From Aquipuribacter nitratireducens (lineage in GTDB: Bacteria; Actinomycetota; Actinomycetes; Actinomycetales; JBBAYJ01): 64,000 nucleotides of DNA. Numbering within the stretch: position 1 is the first letter of the stretch; each line of letters starts with the position of its first letter. Positions 34,844-44,926 of this stretch are shown here, in pieces. Under the pieces are notes generated by a model. The model was not told the DNA's origin, ran no database searches, and worked only from the letters and a program-made list of their open reading frames with translations. The DNA lies in assembly GCF_037860835.1 (NCBI RefSeq), contig NZ_JBBEOG010000010.1, positions 53,540-117,539 on the forward strand. Direction: 5' to 3'. A program made the translations under genes and the position numbers.

Positions 34844-35308
34844 ATGGGCGCGCTACGCAAGACCTTGGTGTACCTCGGCCTCGCCGAGGACGAGCACTAC
34901 GACGACTACGAGACCGACGAGCTCGAGCAGGAGCCCGAGCGCCGCCCCGACCGGGTCGAGCGTCGTGCCGTCGAGCCGAGGGGGGCGACCGTGACCCACC
35001 TGCCGAGCGCCGTGCGGGCGTCCGGGGACCTGCAGCGCATCACCGCCGTCCACCCCCGCACGTACAACGACGCCAAGATCATCGGTGAGCACTTCCGCGA
35101 GGGCGTGCCGGTGATCATGAACCTGTCCGACATGACGGACGTCGAGGCCAAGCGGCTCGTCGACTTCGCCGCGGGTCTCGTGTTCGGCCTCCACGGCGCG
35201 GTGGAGCGCGTGACGAACAAGGTCTTCCTCCTCTCGCCGTCCGCCGTCGAGGTGACGAACGAGAAGCACGAGGTGACCGCCGGGGCGGGGCTGTTCAACC
35301 AGTCGTGA
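34844..35308 (+). CDS. sepF: Cell division protein SepF
   Basis: 154-residue FtsZ-binding membrane anchor. The N-terminal membrane-targeting amphipathic helix is MGALRKTLVYLGL. An acidic linker follows (DEHYDDYETDELEQE), and then the SepF core, YNDAKIIGEHFREGVPVIMNLSDM, with the FtsZ-binding fold around VDFAAGLVFGLHGAVERV. ATG 34844 is favoured over upstream GTG 34808 because GGAGGAG sits just before it and because the amphipathic helix should be N-terminal. SepF replaces FtsA/ZipA in actinobacteria. Confidence 0.95.
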   Translation: MGALRKTLVYLGLAEDEHYDDYETDELEQEPERRPDRVERRAVEPRGATVTHLPSAVRASGDLQRITAVHPRTYNDAKIIGEHFREGVPVIMNLSDMTDVEAKRLVDFAAGLVFGLHGAVERVTNKVFLLSPSAVEVTNEKHEVTAGAGLFNQS

Positions 35309-35367
35309 CGGCCGGTCGGTGGCGCGGGCGTCCGCACCTCGCGTCACGGACCGCCCGACGGGGACCT

Positions 35368-35373
35368 TAGGCT
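35368..35373 (+). promoter_or_regulatory. -10 hexamer TAGGCT of a probable leaderless yggT promoter
   Basis: TAGGCT lies exactly 6 nt before GTG 35380, the same sequence and spacing as before the methyltransferase gene at 9417. Confidence 0.55.
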
Positions 35374-35379
35374 GCAGGC

Positions 35380-35676
35380 GTGGGCGTCGTCTTCGGGATC
35401 CTCGCGTTCGTCGTCTTCCTCTACCTGATCCTGCTCTTCGCCCGCCTGGTCGTCGGGTGGGTCCAGGTGTTCTCGCGGGACTGGCGACCGTCGGGGCCCA
35501 TCGTGGTGGCGCTCGAGGTCGTCTACTCCGCGACCGACCCGCCGCTCAACGCGCTGCGCAGGGTGATCCCGCCGCTGACGATCGGCTCCATCCGGCTCGA
35601 CCTCGGCTTCATGATCCTCTTCCTCGTGGTGGTCGTGCTCTACAACGTGCTGGCGTCGCTCGCCGCCTCGGTCTGA
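35380..35676 (+). CDS. yggT: YggT family membrane protein
   Basis: 98-residue protein with two hydrophobic segments (about residues 3-25 and 74-97) flanking a short conserved loop (YSATDPPLNALRRVIPPLTIG). This is the YggT signature. In Gram-positive bacteria the family lies between sepF and divIVA and is thought to contribute to division or membrane organisation; the molecular role is unknown. The GTG start follows TAGGCT by six bases, and no Shine-Dalgarno sequence is apparent, fitting leaderless translation. Confidence 0.9.
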   Translation: MGVVFGILAFVVFLYLILLFARLVVGWVQVFSRDWRPSGPIVVALEVVYSATDPPLNALRRVIPPLTIGSIRLDLGFMILFLVVVVLYNVLASLAASV

Positions 35677-35740
35677 CGGGCGCGTCCGTCGCGCTCCCCG
35701 AGGCCCTCGCCGAGTACCCTTCCGCCCACGGTCGCCAGCG

Positions 35741-35772
35741 GTGACTGTGGCCGAACGTTCGTCCGCTACCGT
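35741..35772 (+). promoter_or_regulatory. Probable divIVA promoter region
   Basis: TACCGT (35767-35772), the same hexamer as the ftsZ -10, lies 46 nt before divIVA. A perfect palindrome CGAACGTTCG (35752-35761) occupies the spacer. The -35 is not clear. Confidence 0.45.
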
Positions 35773-35817
35773 GACGGGGGCCGCTGCTCCCCATGATCAG
35801 ATCGACGAGGTGACGAG

Positions 35818-36504
35818 ATGCCGTTGACCGCAGACGACGTGGTCCAGAAGCGGTTCAACCCCACGAAGTTCCGCGAGGGGTACGACCAGGACGAGGTCGA
35901 CGACTTCCTCGACGAGGTGGTGGCCGAGCTCCGTCGCCTCAACGAGGAGAACGAGGACCTCCGCCGTCAGCTCTCGCAGTGCGAGGGTCGCGTCGCGGAG
36001 CTGTCCCGTGGCGGGTCGGGGGAGTCCGTCCCGGCGCCCGCGCCGGCCCCGGTGGCCGCACCGGCCGACGCGCCCGCCCCCGCGGCGCCCCTCGCGCCCG
36101 CAGCGACCGGTGGCGACGGCGGCGGCAGCGGCGACGTGTCCGGCATGCTCGCCCTCGCCCAGCGTCTCCACGACGAGCACGTGCGCAACGGCGAGCAGGA
36201 GCGCGACCGGCTCGTGTCGGAGGCGCAGGAGACGGCCACCCGCCTCGTGCGCGAGGCGGAGGAGAAGCAGCAGCAGACGCTCGGCAACCTCGAGCAGGAG
36301 CGGGCCCTCCTCGAGCGCAAGATCGACGAGCTGCGCGGCTTCGAGCGCGACTACCGCAGCCGCCTCAAGAGCTACCTCGAGAACCAGCTCCGTGAGCTCG
36401 AGAACAAGGGCCAGGTCGTGCCCGGTCGCACCCCCGGGGCGCGCAGCCTCGGCGGTGACGACACCGCGGCCGCCGGCGGGTTCCCCTTCGGGGGCCAGAG
36501 CTGA
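35818..36504 (+). CDS. divIVA: DivIVA/Wag31 polar growth protein
   Basis: 228-residue coiled-coil scaffold protein that marks curved membrane at poles and septa. The N-terminal lipid-binding domain is PLTADDVVQKRFNPTKFREGYDQDEVDDFLDEV. A first coiled coil is followed by an Ala/Pro/Gly-rich linker (about residues 70-108) and a second long coiled coil (MLALAQRLHDEHVRNGEQERDRLV through LKSYLENQLREL). This Wag31-type layout is actinobacterial. GAGGTGA precedes the ATG. Its TGA stop is embedded in CTGA, which appears to provide the lspA start. Confidence 0.95.
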   Translation: MPLTADDVVQKRFNPTKFREGYDQDEVDDFLDEVVAELRRLNEENEDLRRQLSQCEGRVAELSRGGSGESVPAPAPAPVAAPADAPAPAAPLAPAATGGDGGGSGDVSGMLALAQRLHDEHVRNGEQERDRLVSEAQETATRLVREAEEKQQQTLGNLEQERALLERKIDELRGFERDYRSRLKSYLENQLRELENKGQVVPGRTPGARSLGGDDTAAAGGFPFGGQS

Positions 36505-37070
36505 GCCCCAGCGCACCTCGCGGCACCTCCCGCGGCCGTCGCCCGCTCGTCGCGGGGGCGGCCGCGGCTGCTGTGGTCGTCGCCGTCGACCAGGTGACGA
36601 AGCTCCTCGCGGAGCAGCGGCTCGAACCAGGGCAGCGGGTCGACGTCCTCGGGGACGTGCTCGGCCTCACCCTGTACTACAACTCGGGGGCGGCCTTCGG
36701 CCTCGGCACGACGCTGACGCCGTTCATCTCGAGCTTCGCGGTCGTCGCGTGCGTCGTCATGGTCGTCGCGCTCACCCGCACCACGCGACCGGCGTGGGGC
36801 CTGGCGCTCGGGCTGCTCCTCGGCGGGGCGCTCGGCAACCTCACCGACCGCCTGCTCCGTCCGCCGGGCGTCGGGCGCGGCGAGGTCGTCGACTTCTTCC
36901 AGCTGCCGAGCTTCCCGATCTTCAACGTGGCGGACATCTGCGTCGTGACGGGGGCGTGCCTCGTCGTGCTGCTCTCCCTGCGCGACGTGCCGTTCCGTGA
37001 CCCGCTCCCCGCGGCGCCGCCGACCGCGGACACCGCCGGTGGGGCGGACGGCCCCGGCCGCGAGCCGTGA
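36501..37070 (+). CDS. lspA: Lipoprotein signal peptidase LspA, probable CTG start
   Basis: Aspartyl protease of the membrane that removes signal peptides from prolipoproteins (signal peptidase II). Motifs are [24 protein letters not shown] (catalytic Asp) and FNVADI (catalytic Asp), with four transmembrane helices. The only in-frame GTG (36573) would begin in the middle of helix 1 ([17 protein letters not shown]), and an in-frame stop lies at 36456. Between them the only plausible initiator is CTG 36501, which overlaps the divIVA stop as CTGA and has GGGGG six bases upstream. That gives 189 residues and an intact first helix. The stop overlaps rluD by four bases. Confidence 0.88.
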   Translation: MSPSAPRGTSRGRRPLVAGAAAAAVVVAVDQVTKLLAEQRLEPGQRVDVLGDVLGLTLYYNSGAAFGLGTTLTPFISSFAVVACVVMVVALTRTTRPAWGLALGLLLGGALGNLTDRLLRPPGVGRGEVVDFFQLPSFPIFNVADICVVTGACLVVLLSLRDVPFRDPLPAAPPTADTAGGADGPGREP

Positions 37071-37990
37071 GCAGCCGCTCGCTGCCGGTGCCGGACGGAC
37101 TGGCGGGGGAGCGCGTCGACGCGGGCCTGTCGCGGCTGCTCGGCGTCTCGCGGACGAGGGCGGCCGAGCTCGCGGCCGCCGGGCTCGTCACGGTCGACGA
37201 CCGCCCCGTGGGGAAGTCCGACCGGCTGCTGCCCGGGTCCTGGCTCGCGGTCGAGCTGCCCGACGCGGAGGCCGCCCCCACCGCCGACGCGGAGCCCGTC
37301 GAGGGCATGCGGGTCGTCCACGACGACGACGACGTCGTCGTCGTCGACAAGCCGGTCGGGGTCGCCGCGCACCCGTCGCCGGGCTGGTCGGGACCGACGG
37401 TCGTCGGTGGCCTCGCCGCCGCCGGGTACCGGATCAGCACGAGCGGGGCGAGCGAGCGGCAGGGTGTCGTCCACCGCCTCGACGTCGGCACGTCGGGGCT
37501 GATGGCGGTGGCGAAGAGCGAGCGCGCGTACAGCTCCCTGAAGGACCAGTTCCGGCAGCGGACCGTCGACAAGACGTACCACTCGGTCGTCCAGGGCCAC
37601 CCGGACCCCACGAGGGGCACCGTCGACGCTCCCGTGGGCCGGCACCCGACGCACTCGTACCGCTGGGCCGTGGTGGCCGACGGCCGGCCGAGCGTCACGC
37701 ACTACGACACGCTCGAGGCGTTCCGCGCCGCGACGCTGCTCGAGATCCACCTCGAGACCGGTCGCACCCACCAGATCCGCGTCCACATGTCGGCGCTGCG
37801 TCACCCGTGCGTCGGTGACCTCACGTACGGCGCGGACCCCACCCTCGCCGCGCGCCTCGGTCTGCAGCGCCAGTGGCTGCACGCCGTCGGTCTGGCCTTC
37901 GACCACCCCGGCACCGGCGAGCGGGTCCACCTCACGTCCGCCTACCCGGACGACCTCGCCCACGCCCTCGAGGTGCTCCGCTCCGGCTGA
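37067..37990 (+). CDS. Ribosomal large subunit pseudouridine synthase (RluD family)
   Basis: 307-residue RluA/RluD-family pseudouridine synthase. An N-terminal S4 RNA-binding domain ([30 protein letters not shown]) precedes the catalytic domain with [16 protein letters not shown] and the catalytic Asp in [11 protein letters not shown]. The family motif [23 protein letters not shown] is intact. Position behind lspA is standard in Gram-positive bacteria. It is coupled to lspA by GTGA. The 23S rRNA position it modifies is expected to be in helix 69 by analogy with RluD but is not proved. Confidence 0.92.
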   Translation: MSSRSLPVPDGLAGERVDAGLSRLLGVSRTRAAELAAAGLVTVDDRPVGKSDRLLPGSWLAVELPDAEAAPTADAEPVEGMRVVHDDDDVVVVDKPVGVAAHPSPGWSGPTVVGGLAAAGYRISTSGASERQGVVHRLDVGTSGLMAVAKSERAYSSLKDQFRQRTVDKTYHSVVQGHPDPTRGTVDAPVGRHPTHSYRWAVVADGRPSVTHYDTLEAFRAATLLEIHLETGRTHQIRVHMSALRHPCVGDLTYGADPTLAARLGLQRQWLHAVGLAFDHPGTGERVHLTSAYPDDLAHALEVLRSG

Positions 37991-38059
37991 GCCGGTCGAC
38001 GGAGCCGGCCCGGCGTGGACACCGCCGGAGCGTCCGGGCGCCGACCTAGACTGCGCCCG

Positions 38060-41000
38060 ATGCCCGCCGCCGACTCCTTCGCCCACCTCCACGTGCACAC
38101 CGAGTACTCGATGCTCGACGGTGCCGCCCGCATCGGTGAGCTGTTCGCGGAGACCGAGCGGCTCGGCATGACGTCGGTCGCGATGACGGACCACGGCAAC
38201 GTCTTCGGCGCCTACGAGTTCTGGTCGAAGGCCACGAGGGCCGGCATCAAGCCGATCATCGGCACGGAGGCGTACGTCACGCCCGGCACGAGCCGCTTCG
38301 ACCGGACGCGGGTCCGCTACGGCGACAGCACGACGTCGGACCGGGACGACGTCTCCGGCGGCGGGGCCTACACGCACATGACGCTGCTCGCGGAGACCAC
38401 CGAGGGCATGCACAACCTGTTCCGGCTCTCGAGCCTCGCGAGCATGGAGGGCTTCTACTTCAAGCCCCGCATGGACCGCGAGATCCTCCACCGCCACCGC
38501 CGCGGGCTCATCGCGACGACCGGCTGCCCGTCGGGCGAGGTGCAGACGCGGCTGCGGCTCGGGCAGTACGACGAGGCGGTGCGGGCCGCGGCGGAGCTCA
38601 AGGACCTGTTCGGCGCCGGGAACGTCTTCTGCGAGCTCATGGACCACGGCCTCGACATCGAGCGCCGCGTCCGCGACGACCTGCTGCGCATCGCCCGCGA
38701 CCTCGACCTCCCCCTGCTCGCGACCAACGACCTTCACTACACGACGCAGGCCGACGCGGCCGCGCACGAGGTCCTCCTCTGCGTCCAGTCCGGGTCCCGC
38801 CTCGACGACCCCAAGCGCTTCAAGTTCGACGGCGACGGCTACTACCTCAAGAGCCCCGCCGAGATGCGGCACCTGTTCCGCGAGCTGCCGGAGGCGTGCG
38901 ACAACACCCTCCTCGTCGCCGAGCGCTGCGACGTGCGGTTCACCGAGGGCGAGGGCCGCTACATGCCCCGCTTCCCCTGCCCGCCGGGGGAGGACGAGAC
39001 GTCGTGGTTCGTCAAGGAGGTCGAGCGGGGCCTCGCGCGCCGCTACCCCGAGGGGGTCCCGGAGGCGTCCCGGAAGCAGGCGGAGTACGAGACCGAGGTC
39101 ATCGTCGGCAAGGGCTACCCCGGCTACTTCCTCGTCGTCGCGGACTTCATCAACTGGGCGAAGCGCAGCGGCATCCGGGTCGGTCCCGGGCGCGGGTCGG
39201 GCGCGGGCTCGATGTGCGCGTACGCGATGGGCATCACCGACCTCGACCCGCTGGCGCACGGCCTCATCTTCGAGCGGTTCCTCAACCCCGAGCGCCAGTC
39301 GATGCCCGACTTCGACGTCGACTTCGACGACCGGCGCCGGGCCGAGGTCATCCGCTACGTCACCGAGCGCTACGGCGACGACCGCGTCGCCATGATCGTC
39401 ACGTACGGCACGATCAAGGCGAAGCAGGCCCTGAAGGACGCGAGCCGCGTCCTCGGTCACCCGTTCTCGATGGGGGAGCGGCTCACGAAGGCGATGCCGC
39501 CCGCCGTCATGGGCAAGGACATCCCCCTGTCGGGGATCTTCGACCCGCAGCACAAGCGCTACGCCGAGGCGGGGGAGTTCCGCACCCTCCACGACACCGA
39601 CCCGGAGGCGAGGGGCGTCATCGAGCGCGCCCGGGGCCTGGAGAACCTCAAGCGCCAGTGGGGCGTCCACGCCGCCGGCGTCATCATGTCGAGCGAGCCG
39701 CTCATCGACCTCATCCCGCTCATGCGCCGCGAGCAGGACGGGCAGATCATCACGCAGTTCGACTACCCGAGCTGCGAGACGCTCGGCCTGGTCAAGATGG
39801 ACTTCCTCGGCCTGCGCAACCTCACGATCATGGACGACGCGCTGCGCAACGTGCAGGCGAACACCGGCGTCGACATCGACCTCGACGCCCTGTCGAAGGA
39901 CATGACCGACCCCGCGACGTACGAGCTGCTGGGCCGCGGCGACACCCTCGGGGTGTTCCAGCTCGACGGCGGGCCCATGCGCGCGCTGCTGCGCCAGATG
40001 AAGCCGGACACCTTCGAGGACATCTCCGCCGTCCTCGCCCTGTACCGGCCCGGACCGATGGGCGCCGGCTCCCACACGAACTACGCGCTGCGCAAGAACG
40101 GCCTGCAGCCGGTGAGCTACCCGCACCCGGAGCTCGAGGAGGCGCTCGCGCCGATCCTCGGGAACACGTACGGGCTCATCGTCTACCAGGAGCAGGTCAT
40201 GGACATCGCCCGGCGCCTCGCCGGGTACACGCTCGGCAAGGCGGACCTGCTCCGCCGCGCGATGGGCAAGAAGAAGCGCGAGGTGCTCGACGCGGAGTTC
40301 GTCGGCTTCCAGGCCGGCATGCGCGCCAACGGCTACTCCGACGACGCCATCCGGACGCTGTGGGACATCCTCGTCCCGTTCTCCGACTACGCCTTCAACA
40401 AGTCGCACACCGCTGCGTACGGGCTCGTCAGCTACTGGACGGCCTACCTCAAGGCCAACTACCCGGCGGAGTACATGGCGGCGCTGCTCACGAGCGTGCG
40501 CGACGACAAGGACAAGTCCGCCCTCTACCTCCAGGAGTGCCGGCGGATGGGCATCGAGGTCCTGCCGCCGGACGTCAACACCTCCGCCCGCGACTACACC
40601 CCGGTCGGCGGGTCGATCCGCTTCGGCCTCGAGGCGGTGCGGAACGTCGGCGGGACGGTCGTCGACGCCGTGGTCGCGGCCCGTGAGGAGAAGGGCCAGT
40701 ACACCGACTTCCGCGACTTCCTCGACAAGGTGCCGGCGCCCGTGTGCAACAAGCGGACGGTCGAGTCCCTCGTCGCCGCCGGCGCCTTCGACGCCCTCGG
40801 CCACACGCGCCGTTCCCTCACGGCGGTCCTCGAGGAGGCCGTCGACGAGGCCGTCGCGCTCAAGCGCAAGCAGGCCGACGGGCAGTTCGACCTCTTCGCC
40901 GGGCTCGGTGGCGACGACGGCACCGGCGGCACGGTCGCGGCCGGCGTCTCGACGCAGGTGCCGGACCTCCCGGAGTGGGACAAGAAGGAGCTGCTCGCCC

Positions 41001-41614
41001 GGGAGCGCTCGATGCTCGGCCTCTACGTCTCCGACCACCCGCTCAGCGGCATCGAGGGCGTCCTCGTGCGGCTCGCCGACGTCTCGATCGGGCAGCTCGC
41101 CACCGACGAGTCGCTCCGCGACCGCGCGAAGGTGACGATCGCCGGGCTCGTGACCGGGGTCCAGCGAAAGATCTCGCGGCAGGGCAAGACGTGGGCGATC
41201 GTCACCGTCGAGGACCTCGCGGGCTCCGTCGAGGTCCTCGTGTTCCCCAGCCAGTACGAGATCGCCGGGCCCGTGCTCGCCGAGGACGTCGTCGTCGTCG
41301 TCAAGGGGGACCTCTCCCGCTCCGACGACGGGGCGGTGAGCGTCCGGGCGACCGAGATCACGCTGCCCGACATCGACACGAGCGCCGACGGGCCGGTCAC
41401 CATCCAGCTCGACGTCGCCCGGTGCACCCCAGTGGTCGTCGAGCGGCTGCGAACCGTCCTCGACACGCACCCCGGCACGACCGAGGTCCGCCTCCAGCTG
41501 CGCCAGCCCGGTCGCGAGACGCTCATGCGCCTGGACGACGGGCTCCGCGTCACGGTGACGCCCGCCCTGTTCGGCGACCTCAAGGCGCTGCTCGGCCCCG
41601 CGTGCCTGGGGTGA
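38060..41614 (+). CDS. dnaE: Replicative DNA polymerase III alpha subunit DnaE1
   Basis: 1184-residue C-family replicative polymerase. The PHP domain carries intact metal ligands ([18 protein letters not shown] at residues 7-24). The palm has [12 protein letters not shown] (416-427; catalytic D419 and D421), followed by fingers ([30 protein letters not shown]), the tandem helix-hairpin-helix, and an OB fold with [14 protein letters not shown]. It ends without the long C-terminal tau-binding extension of some bacteria. A TAGACT hexamer (38047-38052) lies 7 nt before the ATG, suggesting a leaderless transcript. This is the second of two DnaE-type polymerases in the window. Confidence 0.97.
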
Positions 41615-42216
41615 GCGAGCGCGACGACGTCGTCGGCCCCGACGCGCCCGCCGTGCCCTCCGCCCCCGCCGCGCCGCTGCGTCGGCCGCGCCGGCGCGTC
41701 GACCCCCGCCGCGCCGCCGTCCGGGCGCTGCTCGTCTCCGCGGCGCTCGCCCCGGTCGTCGGGGCCGTGTGGTGGTTCGTCGTCCCCGGTGGTCGGCGCT
41801 CGCCGGGGGACGGCTACCTCGCCCTCGTCCAGTCCCGCGGCGCGGTCGACGCCGGCTTCGCGCTCGCGTGCCTCGTCGTCGGGGTGCTGCTCGGGATCGG
41901 CTGGGTGCTGGTGCGGGAGGAGCGCCCCGACGTCCGCTCCGTCGGCCGGCTCGTCGGCCTGCTCGTCGGCGGCGTCGTGGGCGCCGCCCTCGCGTGGACG
42001 ACGGGGTGGCTCCTCGAGCTCGCAGTGCCCGGCCCGGTCGGTGACGTCGCGGACCTGCCGGCCGAGCAGGTGGCCGCCCTCGTCGGGCCACGGCCCGGGG
42101 TGTCCGCCGTCGTCGGCGGCCTGCTGTGGCCCCTCGGCGTCGCCGTCATCGTCGTCGTCGACACCGTCCGCGAGCTCGCCTGGGAGGCGTGGCACCGGGC
42201 CGGGTCGCGGGGCTAG
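41611..42216 (+). CDS. Uncharacterised four-helix membrane protein
   Basis: 201-residue protein with a basic, Pro/Ala-rich N-terminus (about residues 1-32) and four predicted transmembrane helices (about 34-55, 75-97, 108-130 and 150-180). Its length and topology recall DUF2567-type actinobacterial membrane proteins, but I cannot confirm the family. The GTG start overlaps the dnaE1 stop by four bases, so it is translationally coupled to the replicative polymerase gene. The stop codon shares the CTAG palindrome with the stop of the convergent LON-domain gene. No function can be assigned. Confidence 0.75.
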
Positions 42217-42881
42217 TTCGGCGTCGCCGGGCGGCGGACCAGGTCGGTGGCGGGGACCGCGCGCAGGACCGAGACGAGAACGTCCTCGCGGGCGAGCAGC
42301 CGGAGCGCGAGGCGCAGCCGCGCCGCGGTGTCGGGGGCCTCGAGCAGCCGCTGCCGGTCGACGAGGTCGAGGAGCATGTTGGCCGCCACCGTGTACGAGA
42401 GCATGAGCGGGTCGCCGGGGACCGTGGCCTCCGTCCCGCGCAGCCGCGACCGGTACCGCTCGAAGGCGGCCCTGACCGCGGGCACGAGGAGAGGGGCCAG
42501 CTCGTCGGTCGGCTCGGGCAGCAGCTCGACGCGGCCCCGCAGGTACGGCACGGCGGCGTCCGGGCGTCCCGAGTCCTCGTCGAGGTCGAGCAGGCGGAAG
42601 CGTCGGGAACCGACCGTCTGGACGTCGTAACGGCCGTCCGGCAGCGCCTGCACCTCCGTGAGGTCCGCGAGGGTGCCGACGTCGTGGAGGGCGCGGACGC
42701 CGTCGGTGCCGACCTCGTGCCCCGCCTTGATCGCGACGACCCCGAACCGCTGCTCGTCCTCCGGGGCGGCGAGCAGGTCCGCGACGAGACGTCGGTAGCG
42801 GGCCTCGAACACGTGGAGGGGCAGGACGAGCCCCGGCACGAGCACCGTCCCCAGCGGGAAGAGCGGGACCAGCGTGCTCAC
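42213..42881 (-). CDS. LON substrate-binding domain protein
   Basis: 222-residue protein consisting of a stand-alone Lon N-terminal (PUA-like) domain. It opens with [29 protein letters not shown], the domain signature, and lacks the AAA+ and protease domains of Lon. Such proteins are common in actinobacteria; their role is unclear. The GTG start is preceded on the minus strand by TAGGGT (42893-42888) with exactly 6 nt between, a leaderless layout. It ends in a CTAG shared with the convergent membrane-protein gene. Confidence 0.88.
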
Positions 42882-42946
42882 CCCGTCACCCTAGGACGAG
42901 CCCGCGCGACCGGCCCGGCCGGCACGTCGGTGCCGACGGGCGTGGG

Positions 42947-43471
42947 TCAGCGGGCGACGTCGGCGGTGACCGCGCCGGTCAGGGCGACGAGGTCCGTCGG
43001 GGCGAGCCCGACGTCGAGGCCCCGACGGCCCCCGCTGACGTAGACGACCTCGTGCTCCAGCGCGGTGGAGTCGACGACGGTCGGCAGCGGCGTCCGCTGG
43101 CCGAGGGGGGAGATGCCGCCGACGACGTAGCCGGTGGCCCGTTCGGCCGCCGCGGGCGCGGCCATCGCGGCCCGCTTCGCCCCGAGCGCCGTCGCCACCG
43201 CCTTGAGGTCGAGGCGCCCGGACACCGGCACGACGGCGACCCCGAGCCCGGGGCGCGGCGCTCCCTCGAGCGTGACGAGGAGCGTCTTGTACACCCGGGC
43301 CGCGTCGAGGCCGAGGGCGACCGCGGCCTCGAGGCCGTACCCGGACTCCCGGGCGGTGCGCGGGTCGTGGTCGTAGGGGTGGAGGGTGTGCACGACACCC
43401 GCCTCGCTGAGCGCCGTCGTCGCCGGCGTCCCGCCGTGACCCGCCCTGCCGCTCGTCCGTCGCCCTGCCAC
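42947..43471 (-). CDS. ybaK: Cys-tRNA(Pro) deacylase, YbaK family (second paralog)
   Basis: 174-residue YbaK protein that hydrolyses Cys-tRNA(Pro) made by misacylation. Family features are [28 protein letters not shown] at the N-terminus, ARVYKTLLV with the conserved Lys, and [21 protein letters not shown]. The GTG 43471 start gives the usual N-terminus shortly before GTPAT. On the minus strand CATGAT lies six bases before it, close to the TANNNT leaderless layout. It is divergent from hisD. The first YbaK-like gene at 3605 belongs to another branch, so the organism encodes at least two trans-editing enzymes. Confidence 0.9.
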   Translation of the reverse strand: MAGRRTSGRAGHGGTPATTALSEAGVVHTLHPYDHDPRTARESGYGLEAAVALGLDAARVYKTLLVTLEGAPRPGLGVAVVPVSGRLDLKAVATALGAKRAAMAAPAAAERATGYVVGGISPLGQRTPLPTVVDSTALEHEVVYVSGGRRGLDVGLAPTDLVALTGAVTADVAR

Positions 43472-43543
43472 CGGACGATCATGCCGAACGAGCACCACGC
43501 AGGCCACGACCGGCCAGCCGCCGCACCGACCTACCATGGAGCG

Positions 43544-44914
43544 GTGACCGTGACGGGCCCCTCCCTCGAGCAGCTGCAGCAGGGCGAGCCGGCGACGCCG
43601 CTCGTCCGCACGATGGACCTGCGCGGCCGGGCCCTCCACCACCGCGAGCTGCGGGGCGTCGTCCCTCGGGCGGCCCTCGACGTCGAGGGGGCGCTCGCGA
43701 CCGTCCGGCCCATCTGCGACGACGTCCGCGAGCGCGGTGTCGCGGCCCTCCTCGACCTCACGGAGCGCTTCGACGGGGTCCGGCTCGACGACGTCCGCGT
43801 GCCGGCCGCAGCGCTGCAGACCGCCCTCGACGCCCTCGATCCCGCGGTCCGGGCCGCGCTCGAGGAGTCGATCCGGCGGGCACGCCTCGTCCACGCGGAC
43901 CAGCGTCGCGCCGACCACACGACGCAGGTGGTCCCCGGCGGCAGCGTCACCGAGCGGTGGGTGCCCGTCGAGCGGGTCGGGCTCTACGTGCCCGGCGGGC
44001 TCGCGGTCTACCCGAGCAGCGTCGTGATGAACGTCGTCCCCGCACAGGAGGCGGGTGTCGAGCAGATCGCCGTCACGAGCCCCGCCCAGCGCGACCACGG
44101 CGGCCTGCCGCACCCGACGATCCTCGCCGCGTGCGCGCTCCTCGGGGTCGACGAGGTCTACGCCGTCGGCGGCGCGCAGGCCGTCGCCATGTTCGCCTAC
44201 GGGGCGCGGGACGCCGCCGGCACGCTCGTCGTGCCCGGGGTCGACGTCGTCACCGGACCGGGCAACATCTACGTCGCCGCGGCCAAGCGGCTCCTCAAGG
44301 GCGTCATCGGCATCGACTCGGAGGCGGGACCCACCGAGATCGGCATCCTCGCCGACGACAGCGCGGACGCCCGCTCGGTCGCCGCGGACCTCGTGAGCCA
44401 GGCCGAGCACGACCCGATGGCGGCCGCCGTCCTCGTGACCCCGTCGCCGGCGCTCGCCGAGTCGGTGCAGGCGCAGCTCGTCGGCCAGGTCGCCGCCACC
44501 AAGCACCGCGACCGCGTGGCAACGGCCCTCGCCGGCCCGCAGAGCGCGATCGTCCTCGTCGACGACCTCGACGCGGGGATGGAGGTCGTCGACGCCTACG
44601 CCGCCGAGCACCTCGAGATCCACACCGTCGACGCCCGCGAGCGCGCCGCCCGCGTGCGGAACGCGGGAGCGGTGTTCGTCGGCCGGTGGGCGCCGGTGAG
44701 CCTCGGCGACTACTGCGCCGGCTCCAACCACGTCCTGCCGACCGGCGGGTGCGCGTGCCACTCCGGCGGTCTGAGCGTCCAGACGTTCCTGCGCGGCATC
44801 CACGTCGTCGACTACGACGAGGCCGCACTCCGCGACGTGGCCGACCACGTCGTCGCGCTGGCCGACGCCGAGGACCTGCCCGCGCACGGGGACGCCGTCC
44901 GCGCCCGGTTCTGA
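43544..44914 (+). CDS. hisD: Histidinol dehydrogenase HisD
   Basis: 456-residue NAD- and zinc-dependent enzyme that performs the last two oxidations of histidine synthesis. Motifs include [50 protein letters not shown] and HLEIHTVD. Another is [20 protein letters not shown]; its ending differs slightly from the commoner GTARFSSGLSV. GTG 43544 was chosen because TACCAT (43532-43537) ends exactly six bases upstream; GTG 43550 is also in frame. It is separated from hisC by the marR/EamA pair, an insertion in an otherwise typical his cluster. Confidence 0.95.
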   Translation: MTVTGPSLEQLQQGEPATPLVRTMDLRGRALHHRELRGVVPRAALDVEGALATVRPICDDVRERGVAALLDLTERFDGVRLDDVRVPAAALQTALDALDPAVRAALEESIRRARLVHADQRRADHTTQVVPGGSVTERWVPVERVGLYVPGGLAVYPSSVVMNVVPAQEAGVEQIAVTSPAQRDHGGLPHPTILAACALLGVDEVYAVGGAQAVAMFAYGARDAAGTLVVPGVDVVTGPGNIYVAAAKRLLKGVIGIDSEAGPTEIGILADDSADARSVAADLVSQAEHDPMAAAVLVTPSPALAESVQAQLVGQVAATKHRDRVATALAGPQSAIVLVDDLDAGMEVVDAYAAEHLEIHTVDARERAARVRNAGAVFVGRWAPVSLGDYCAGSNHVLPTGGCACHSGGLSVQTFLRGIHVVDYDEAALRDVADHVVALADAEDLPAHGDAVRARF

Positions 44915-44926
44915 GGTCCCGCCCCC

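Noticed and set aside
35752..35761. CGAACGTTCG palindrome before divIVA as a LexA box
   Set aside because: The half-sites lack the four-base spacer of the SOS box; it may bind another factor but not LexA as defined.
36677..42091. 1800-codon open frame on the minus strand opposite lspA, rluD and dnaE1
   Set aside because: Same GC artefact; no domain recognisable and the opposite strand is plainly coding.
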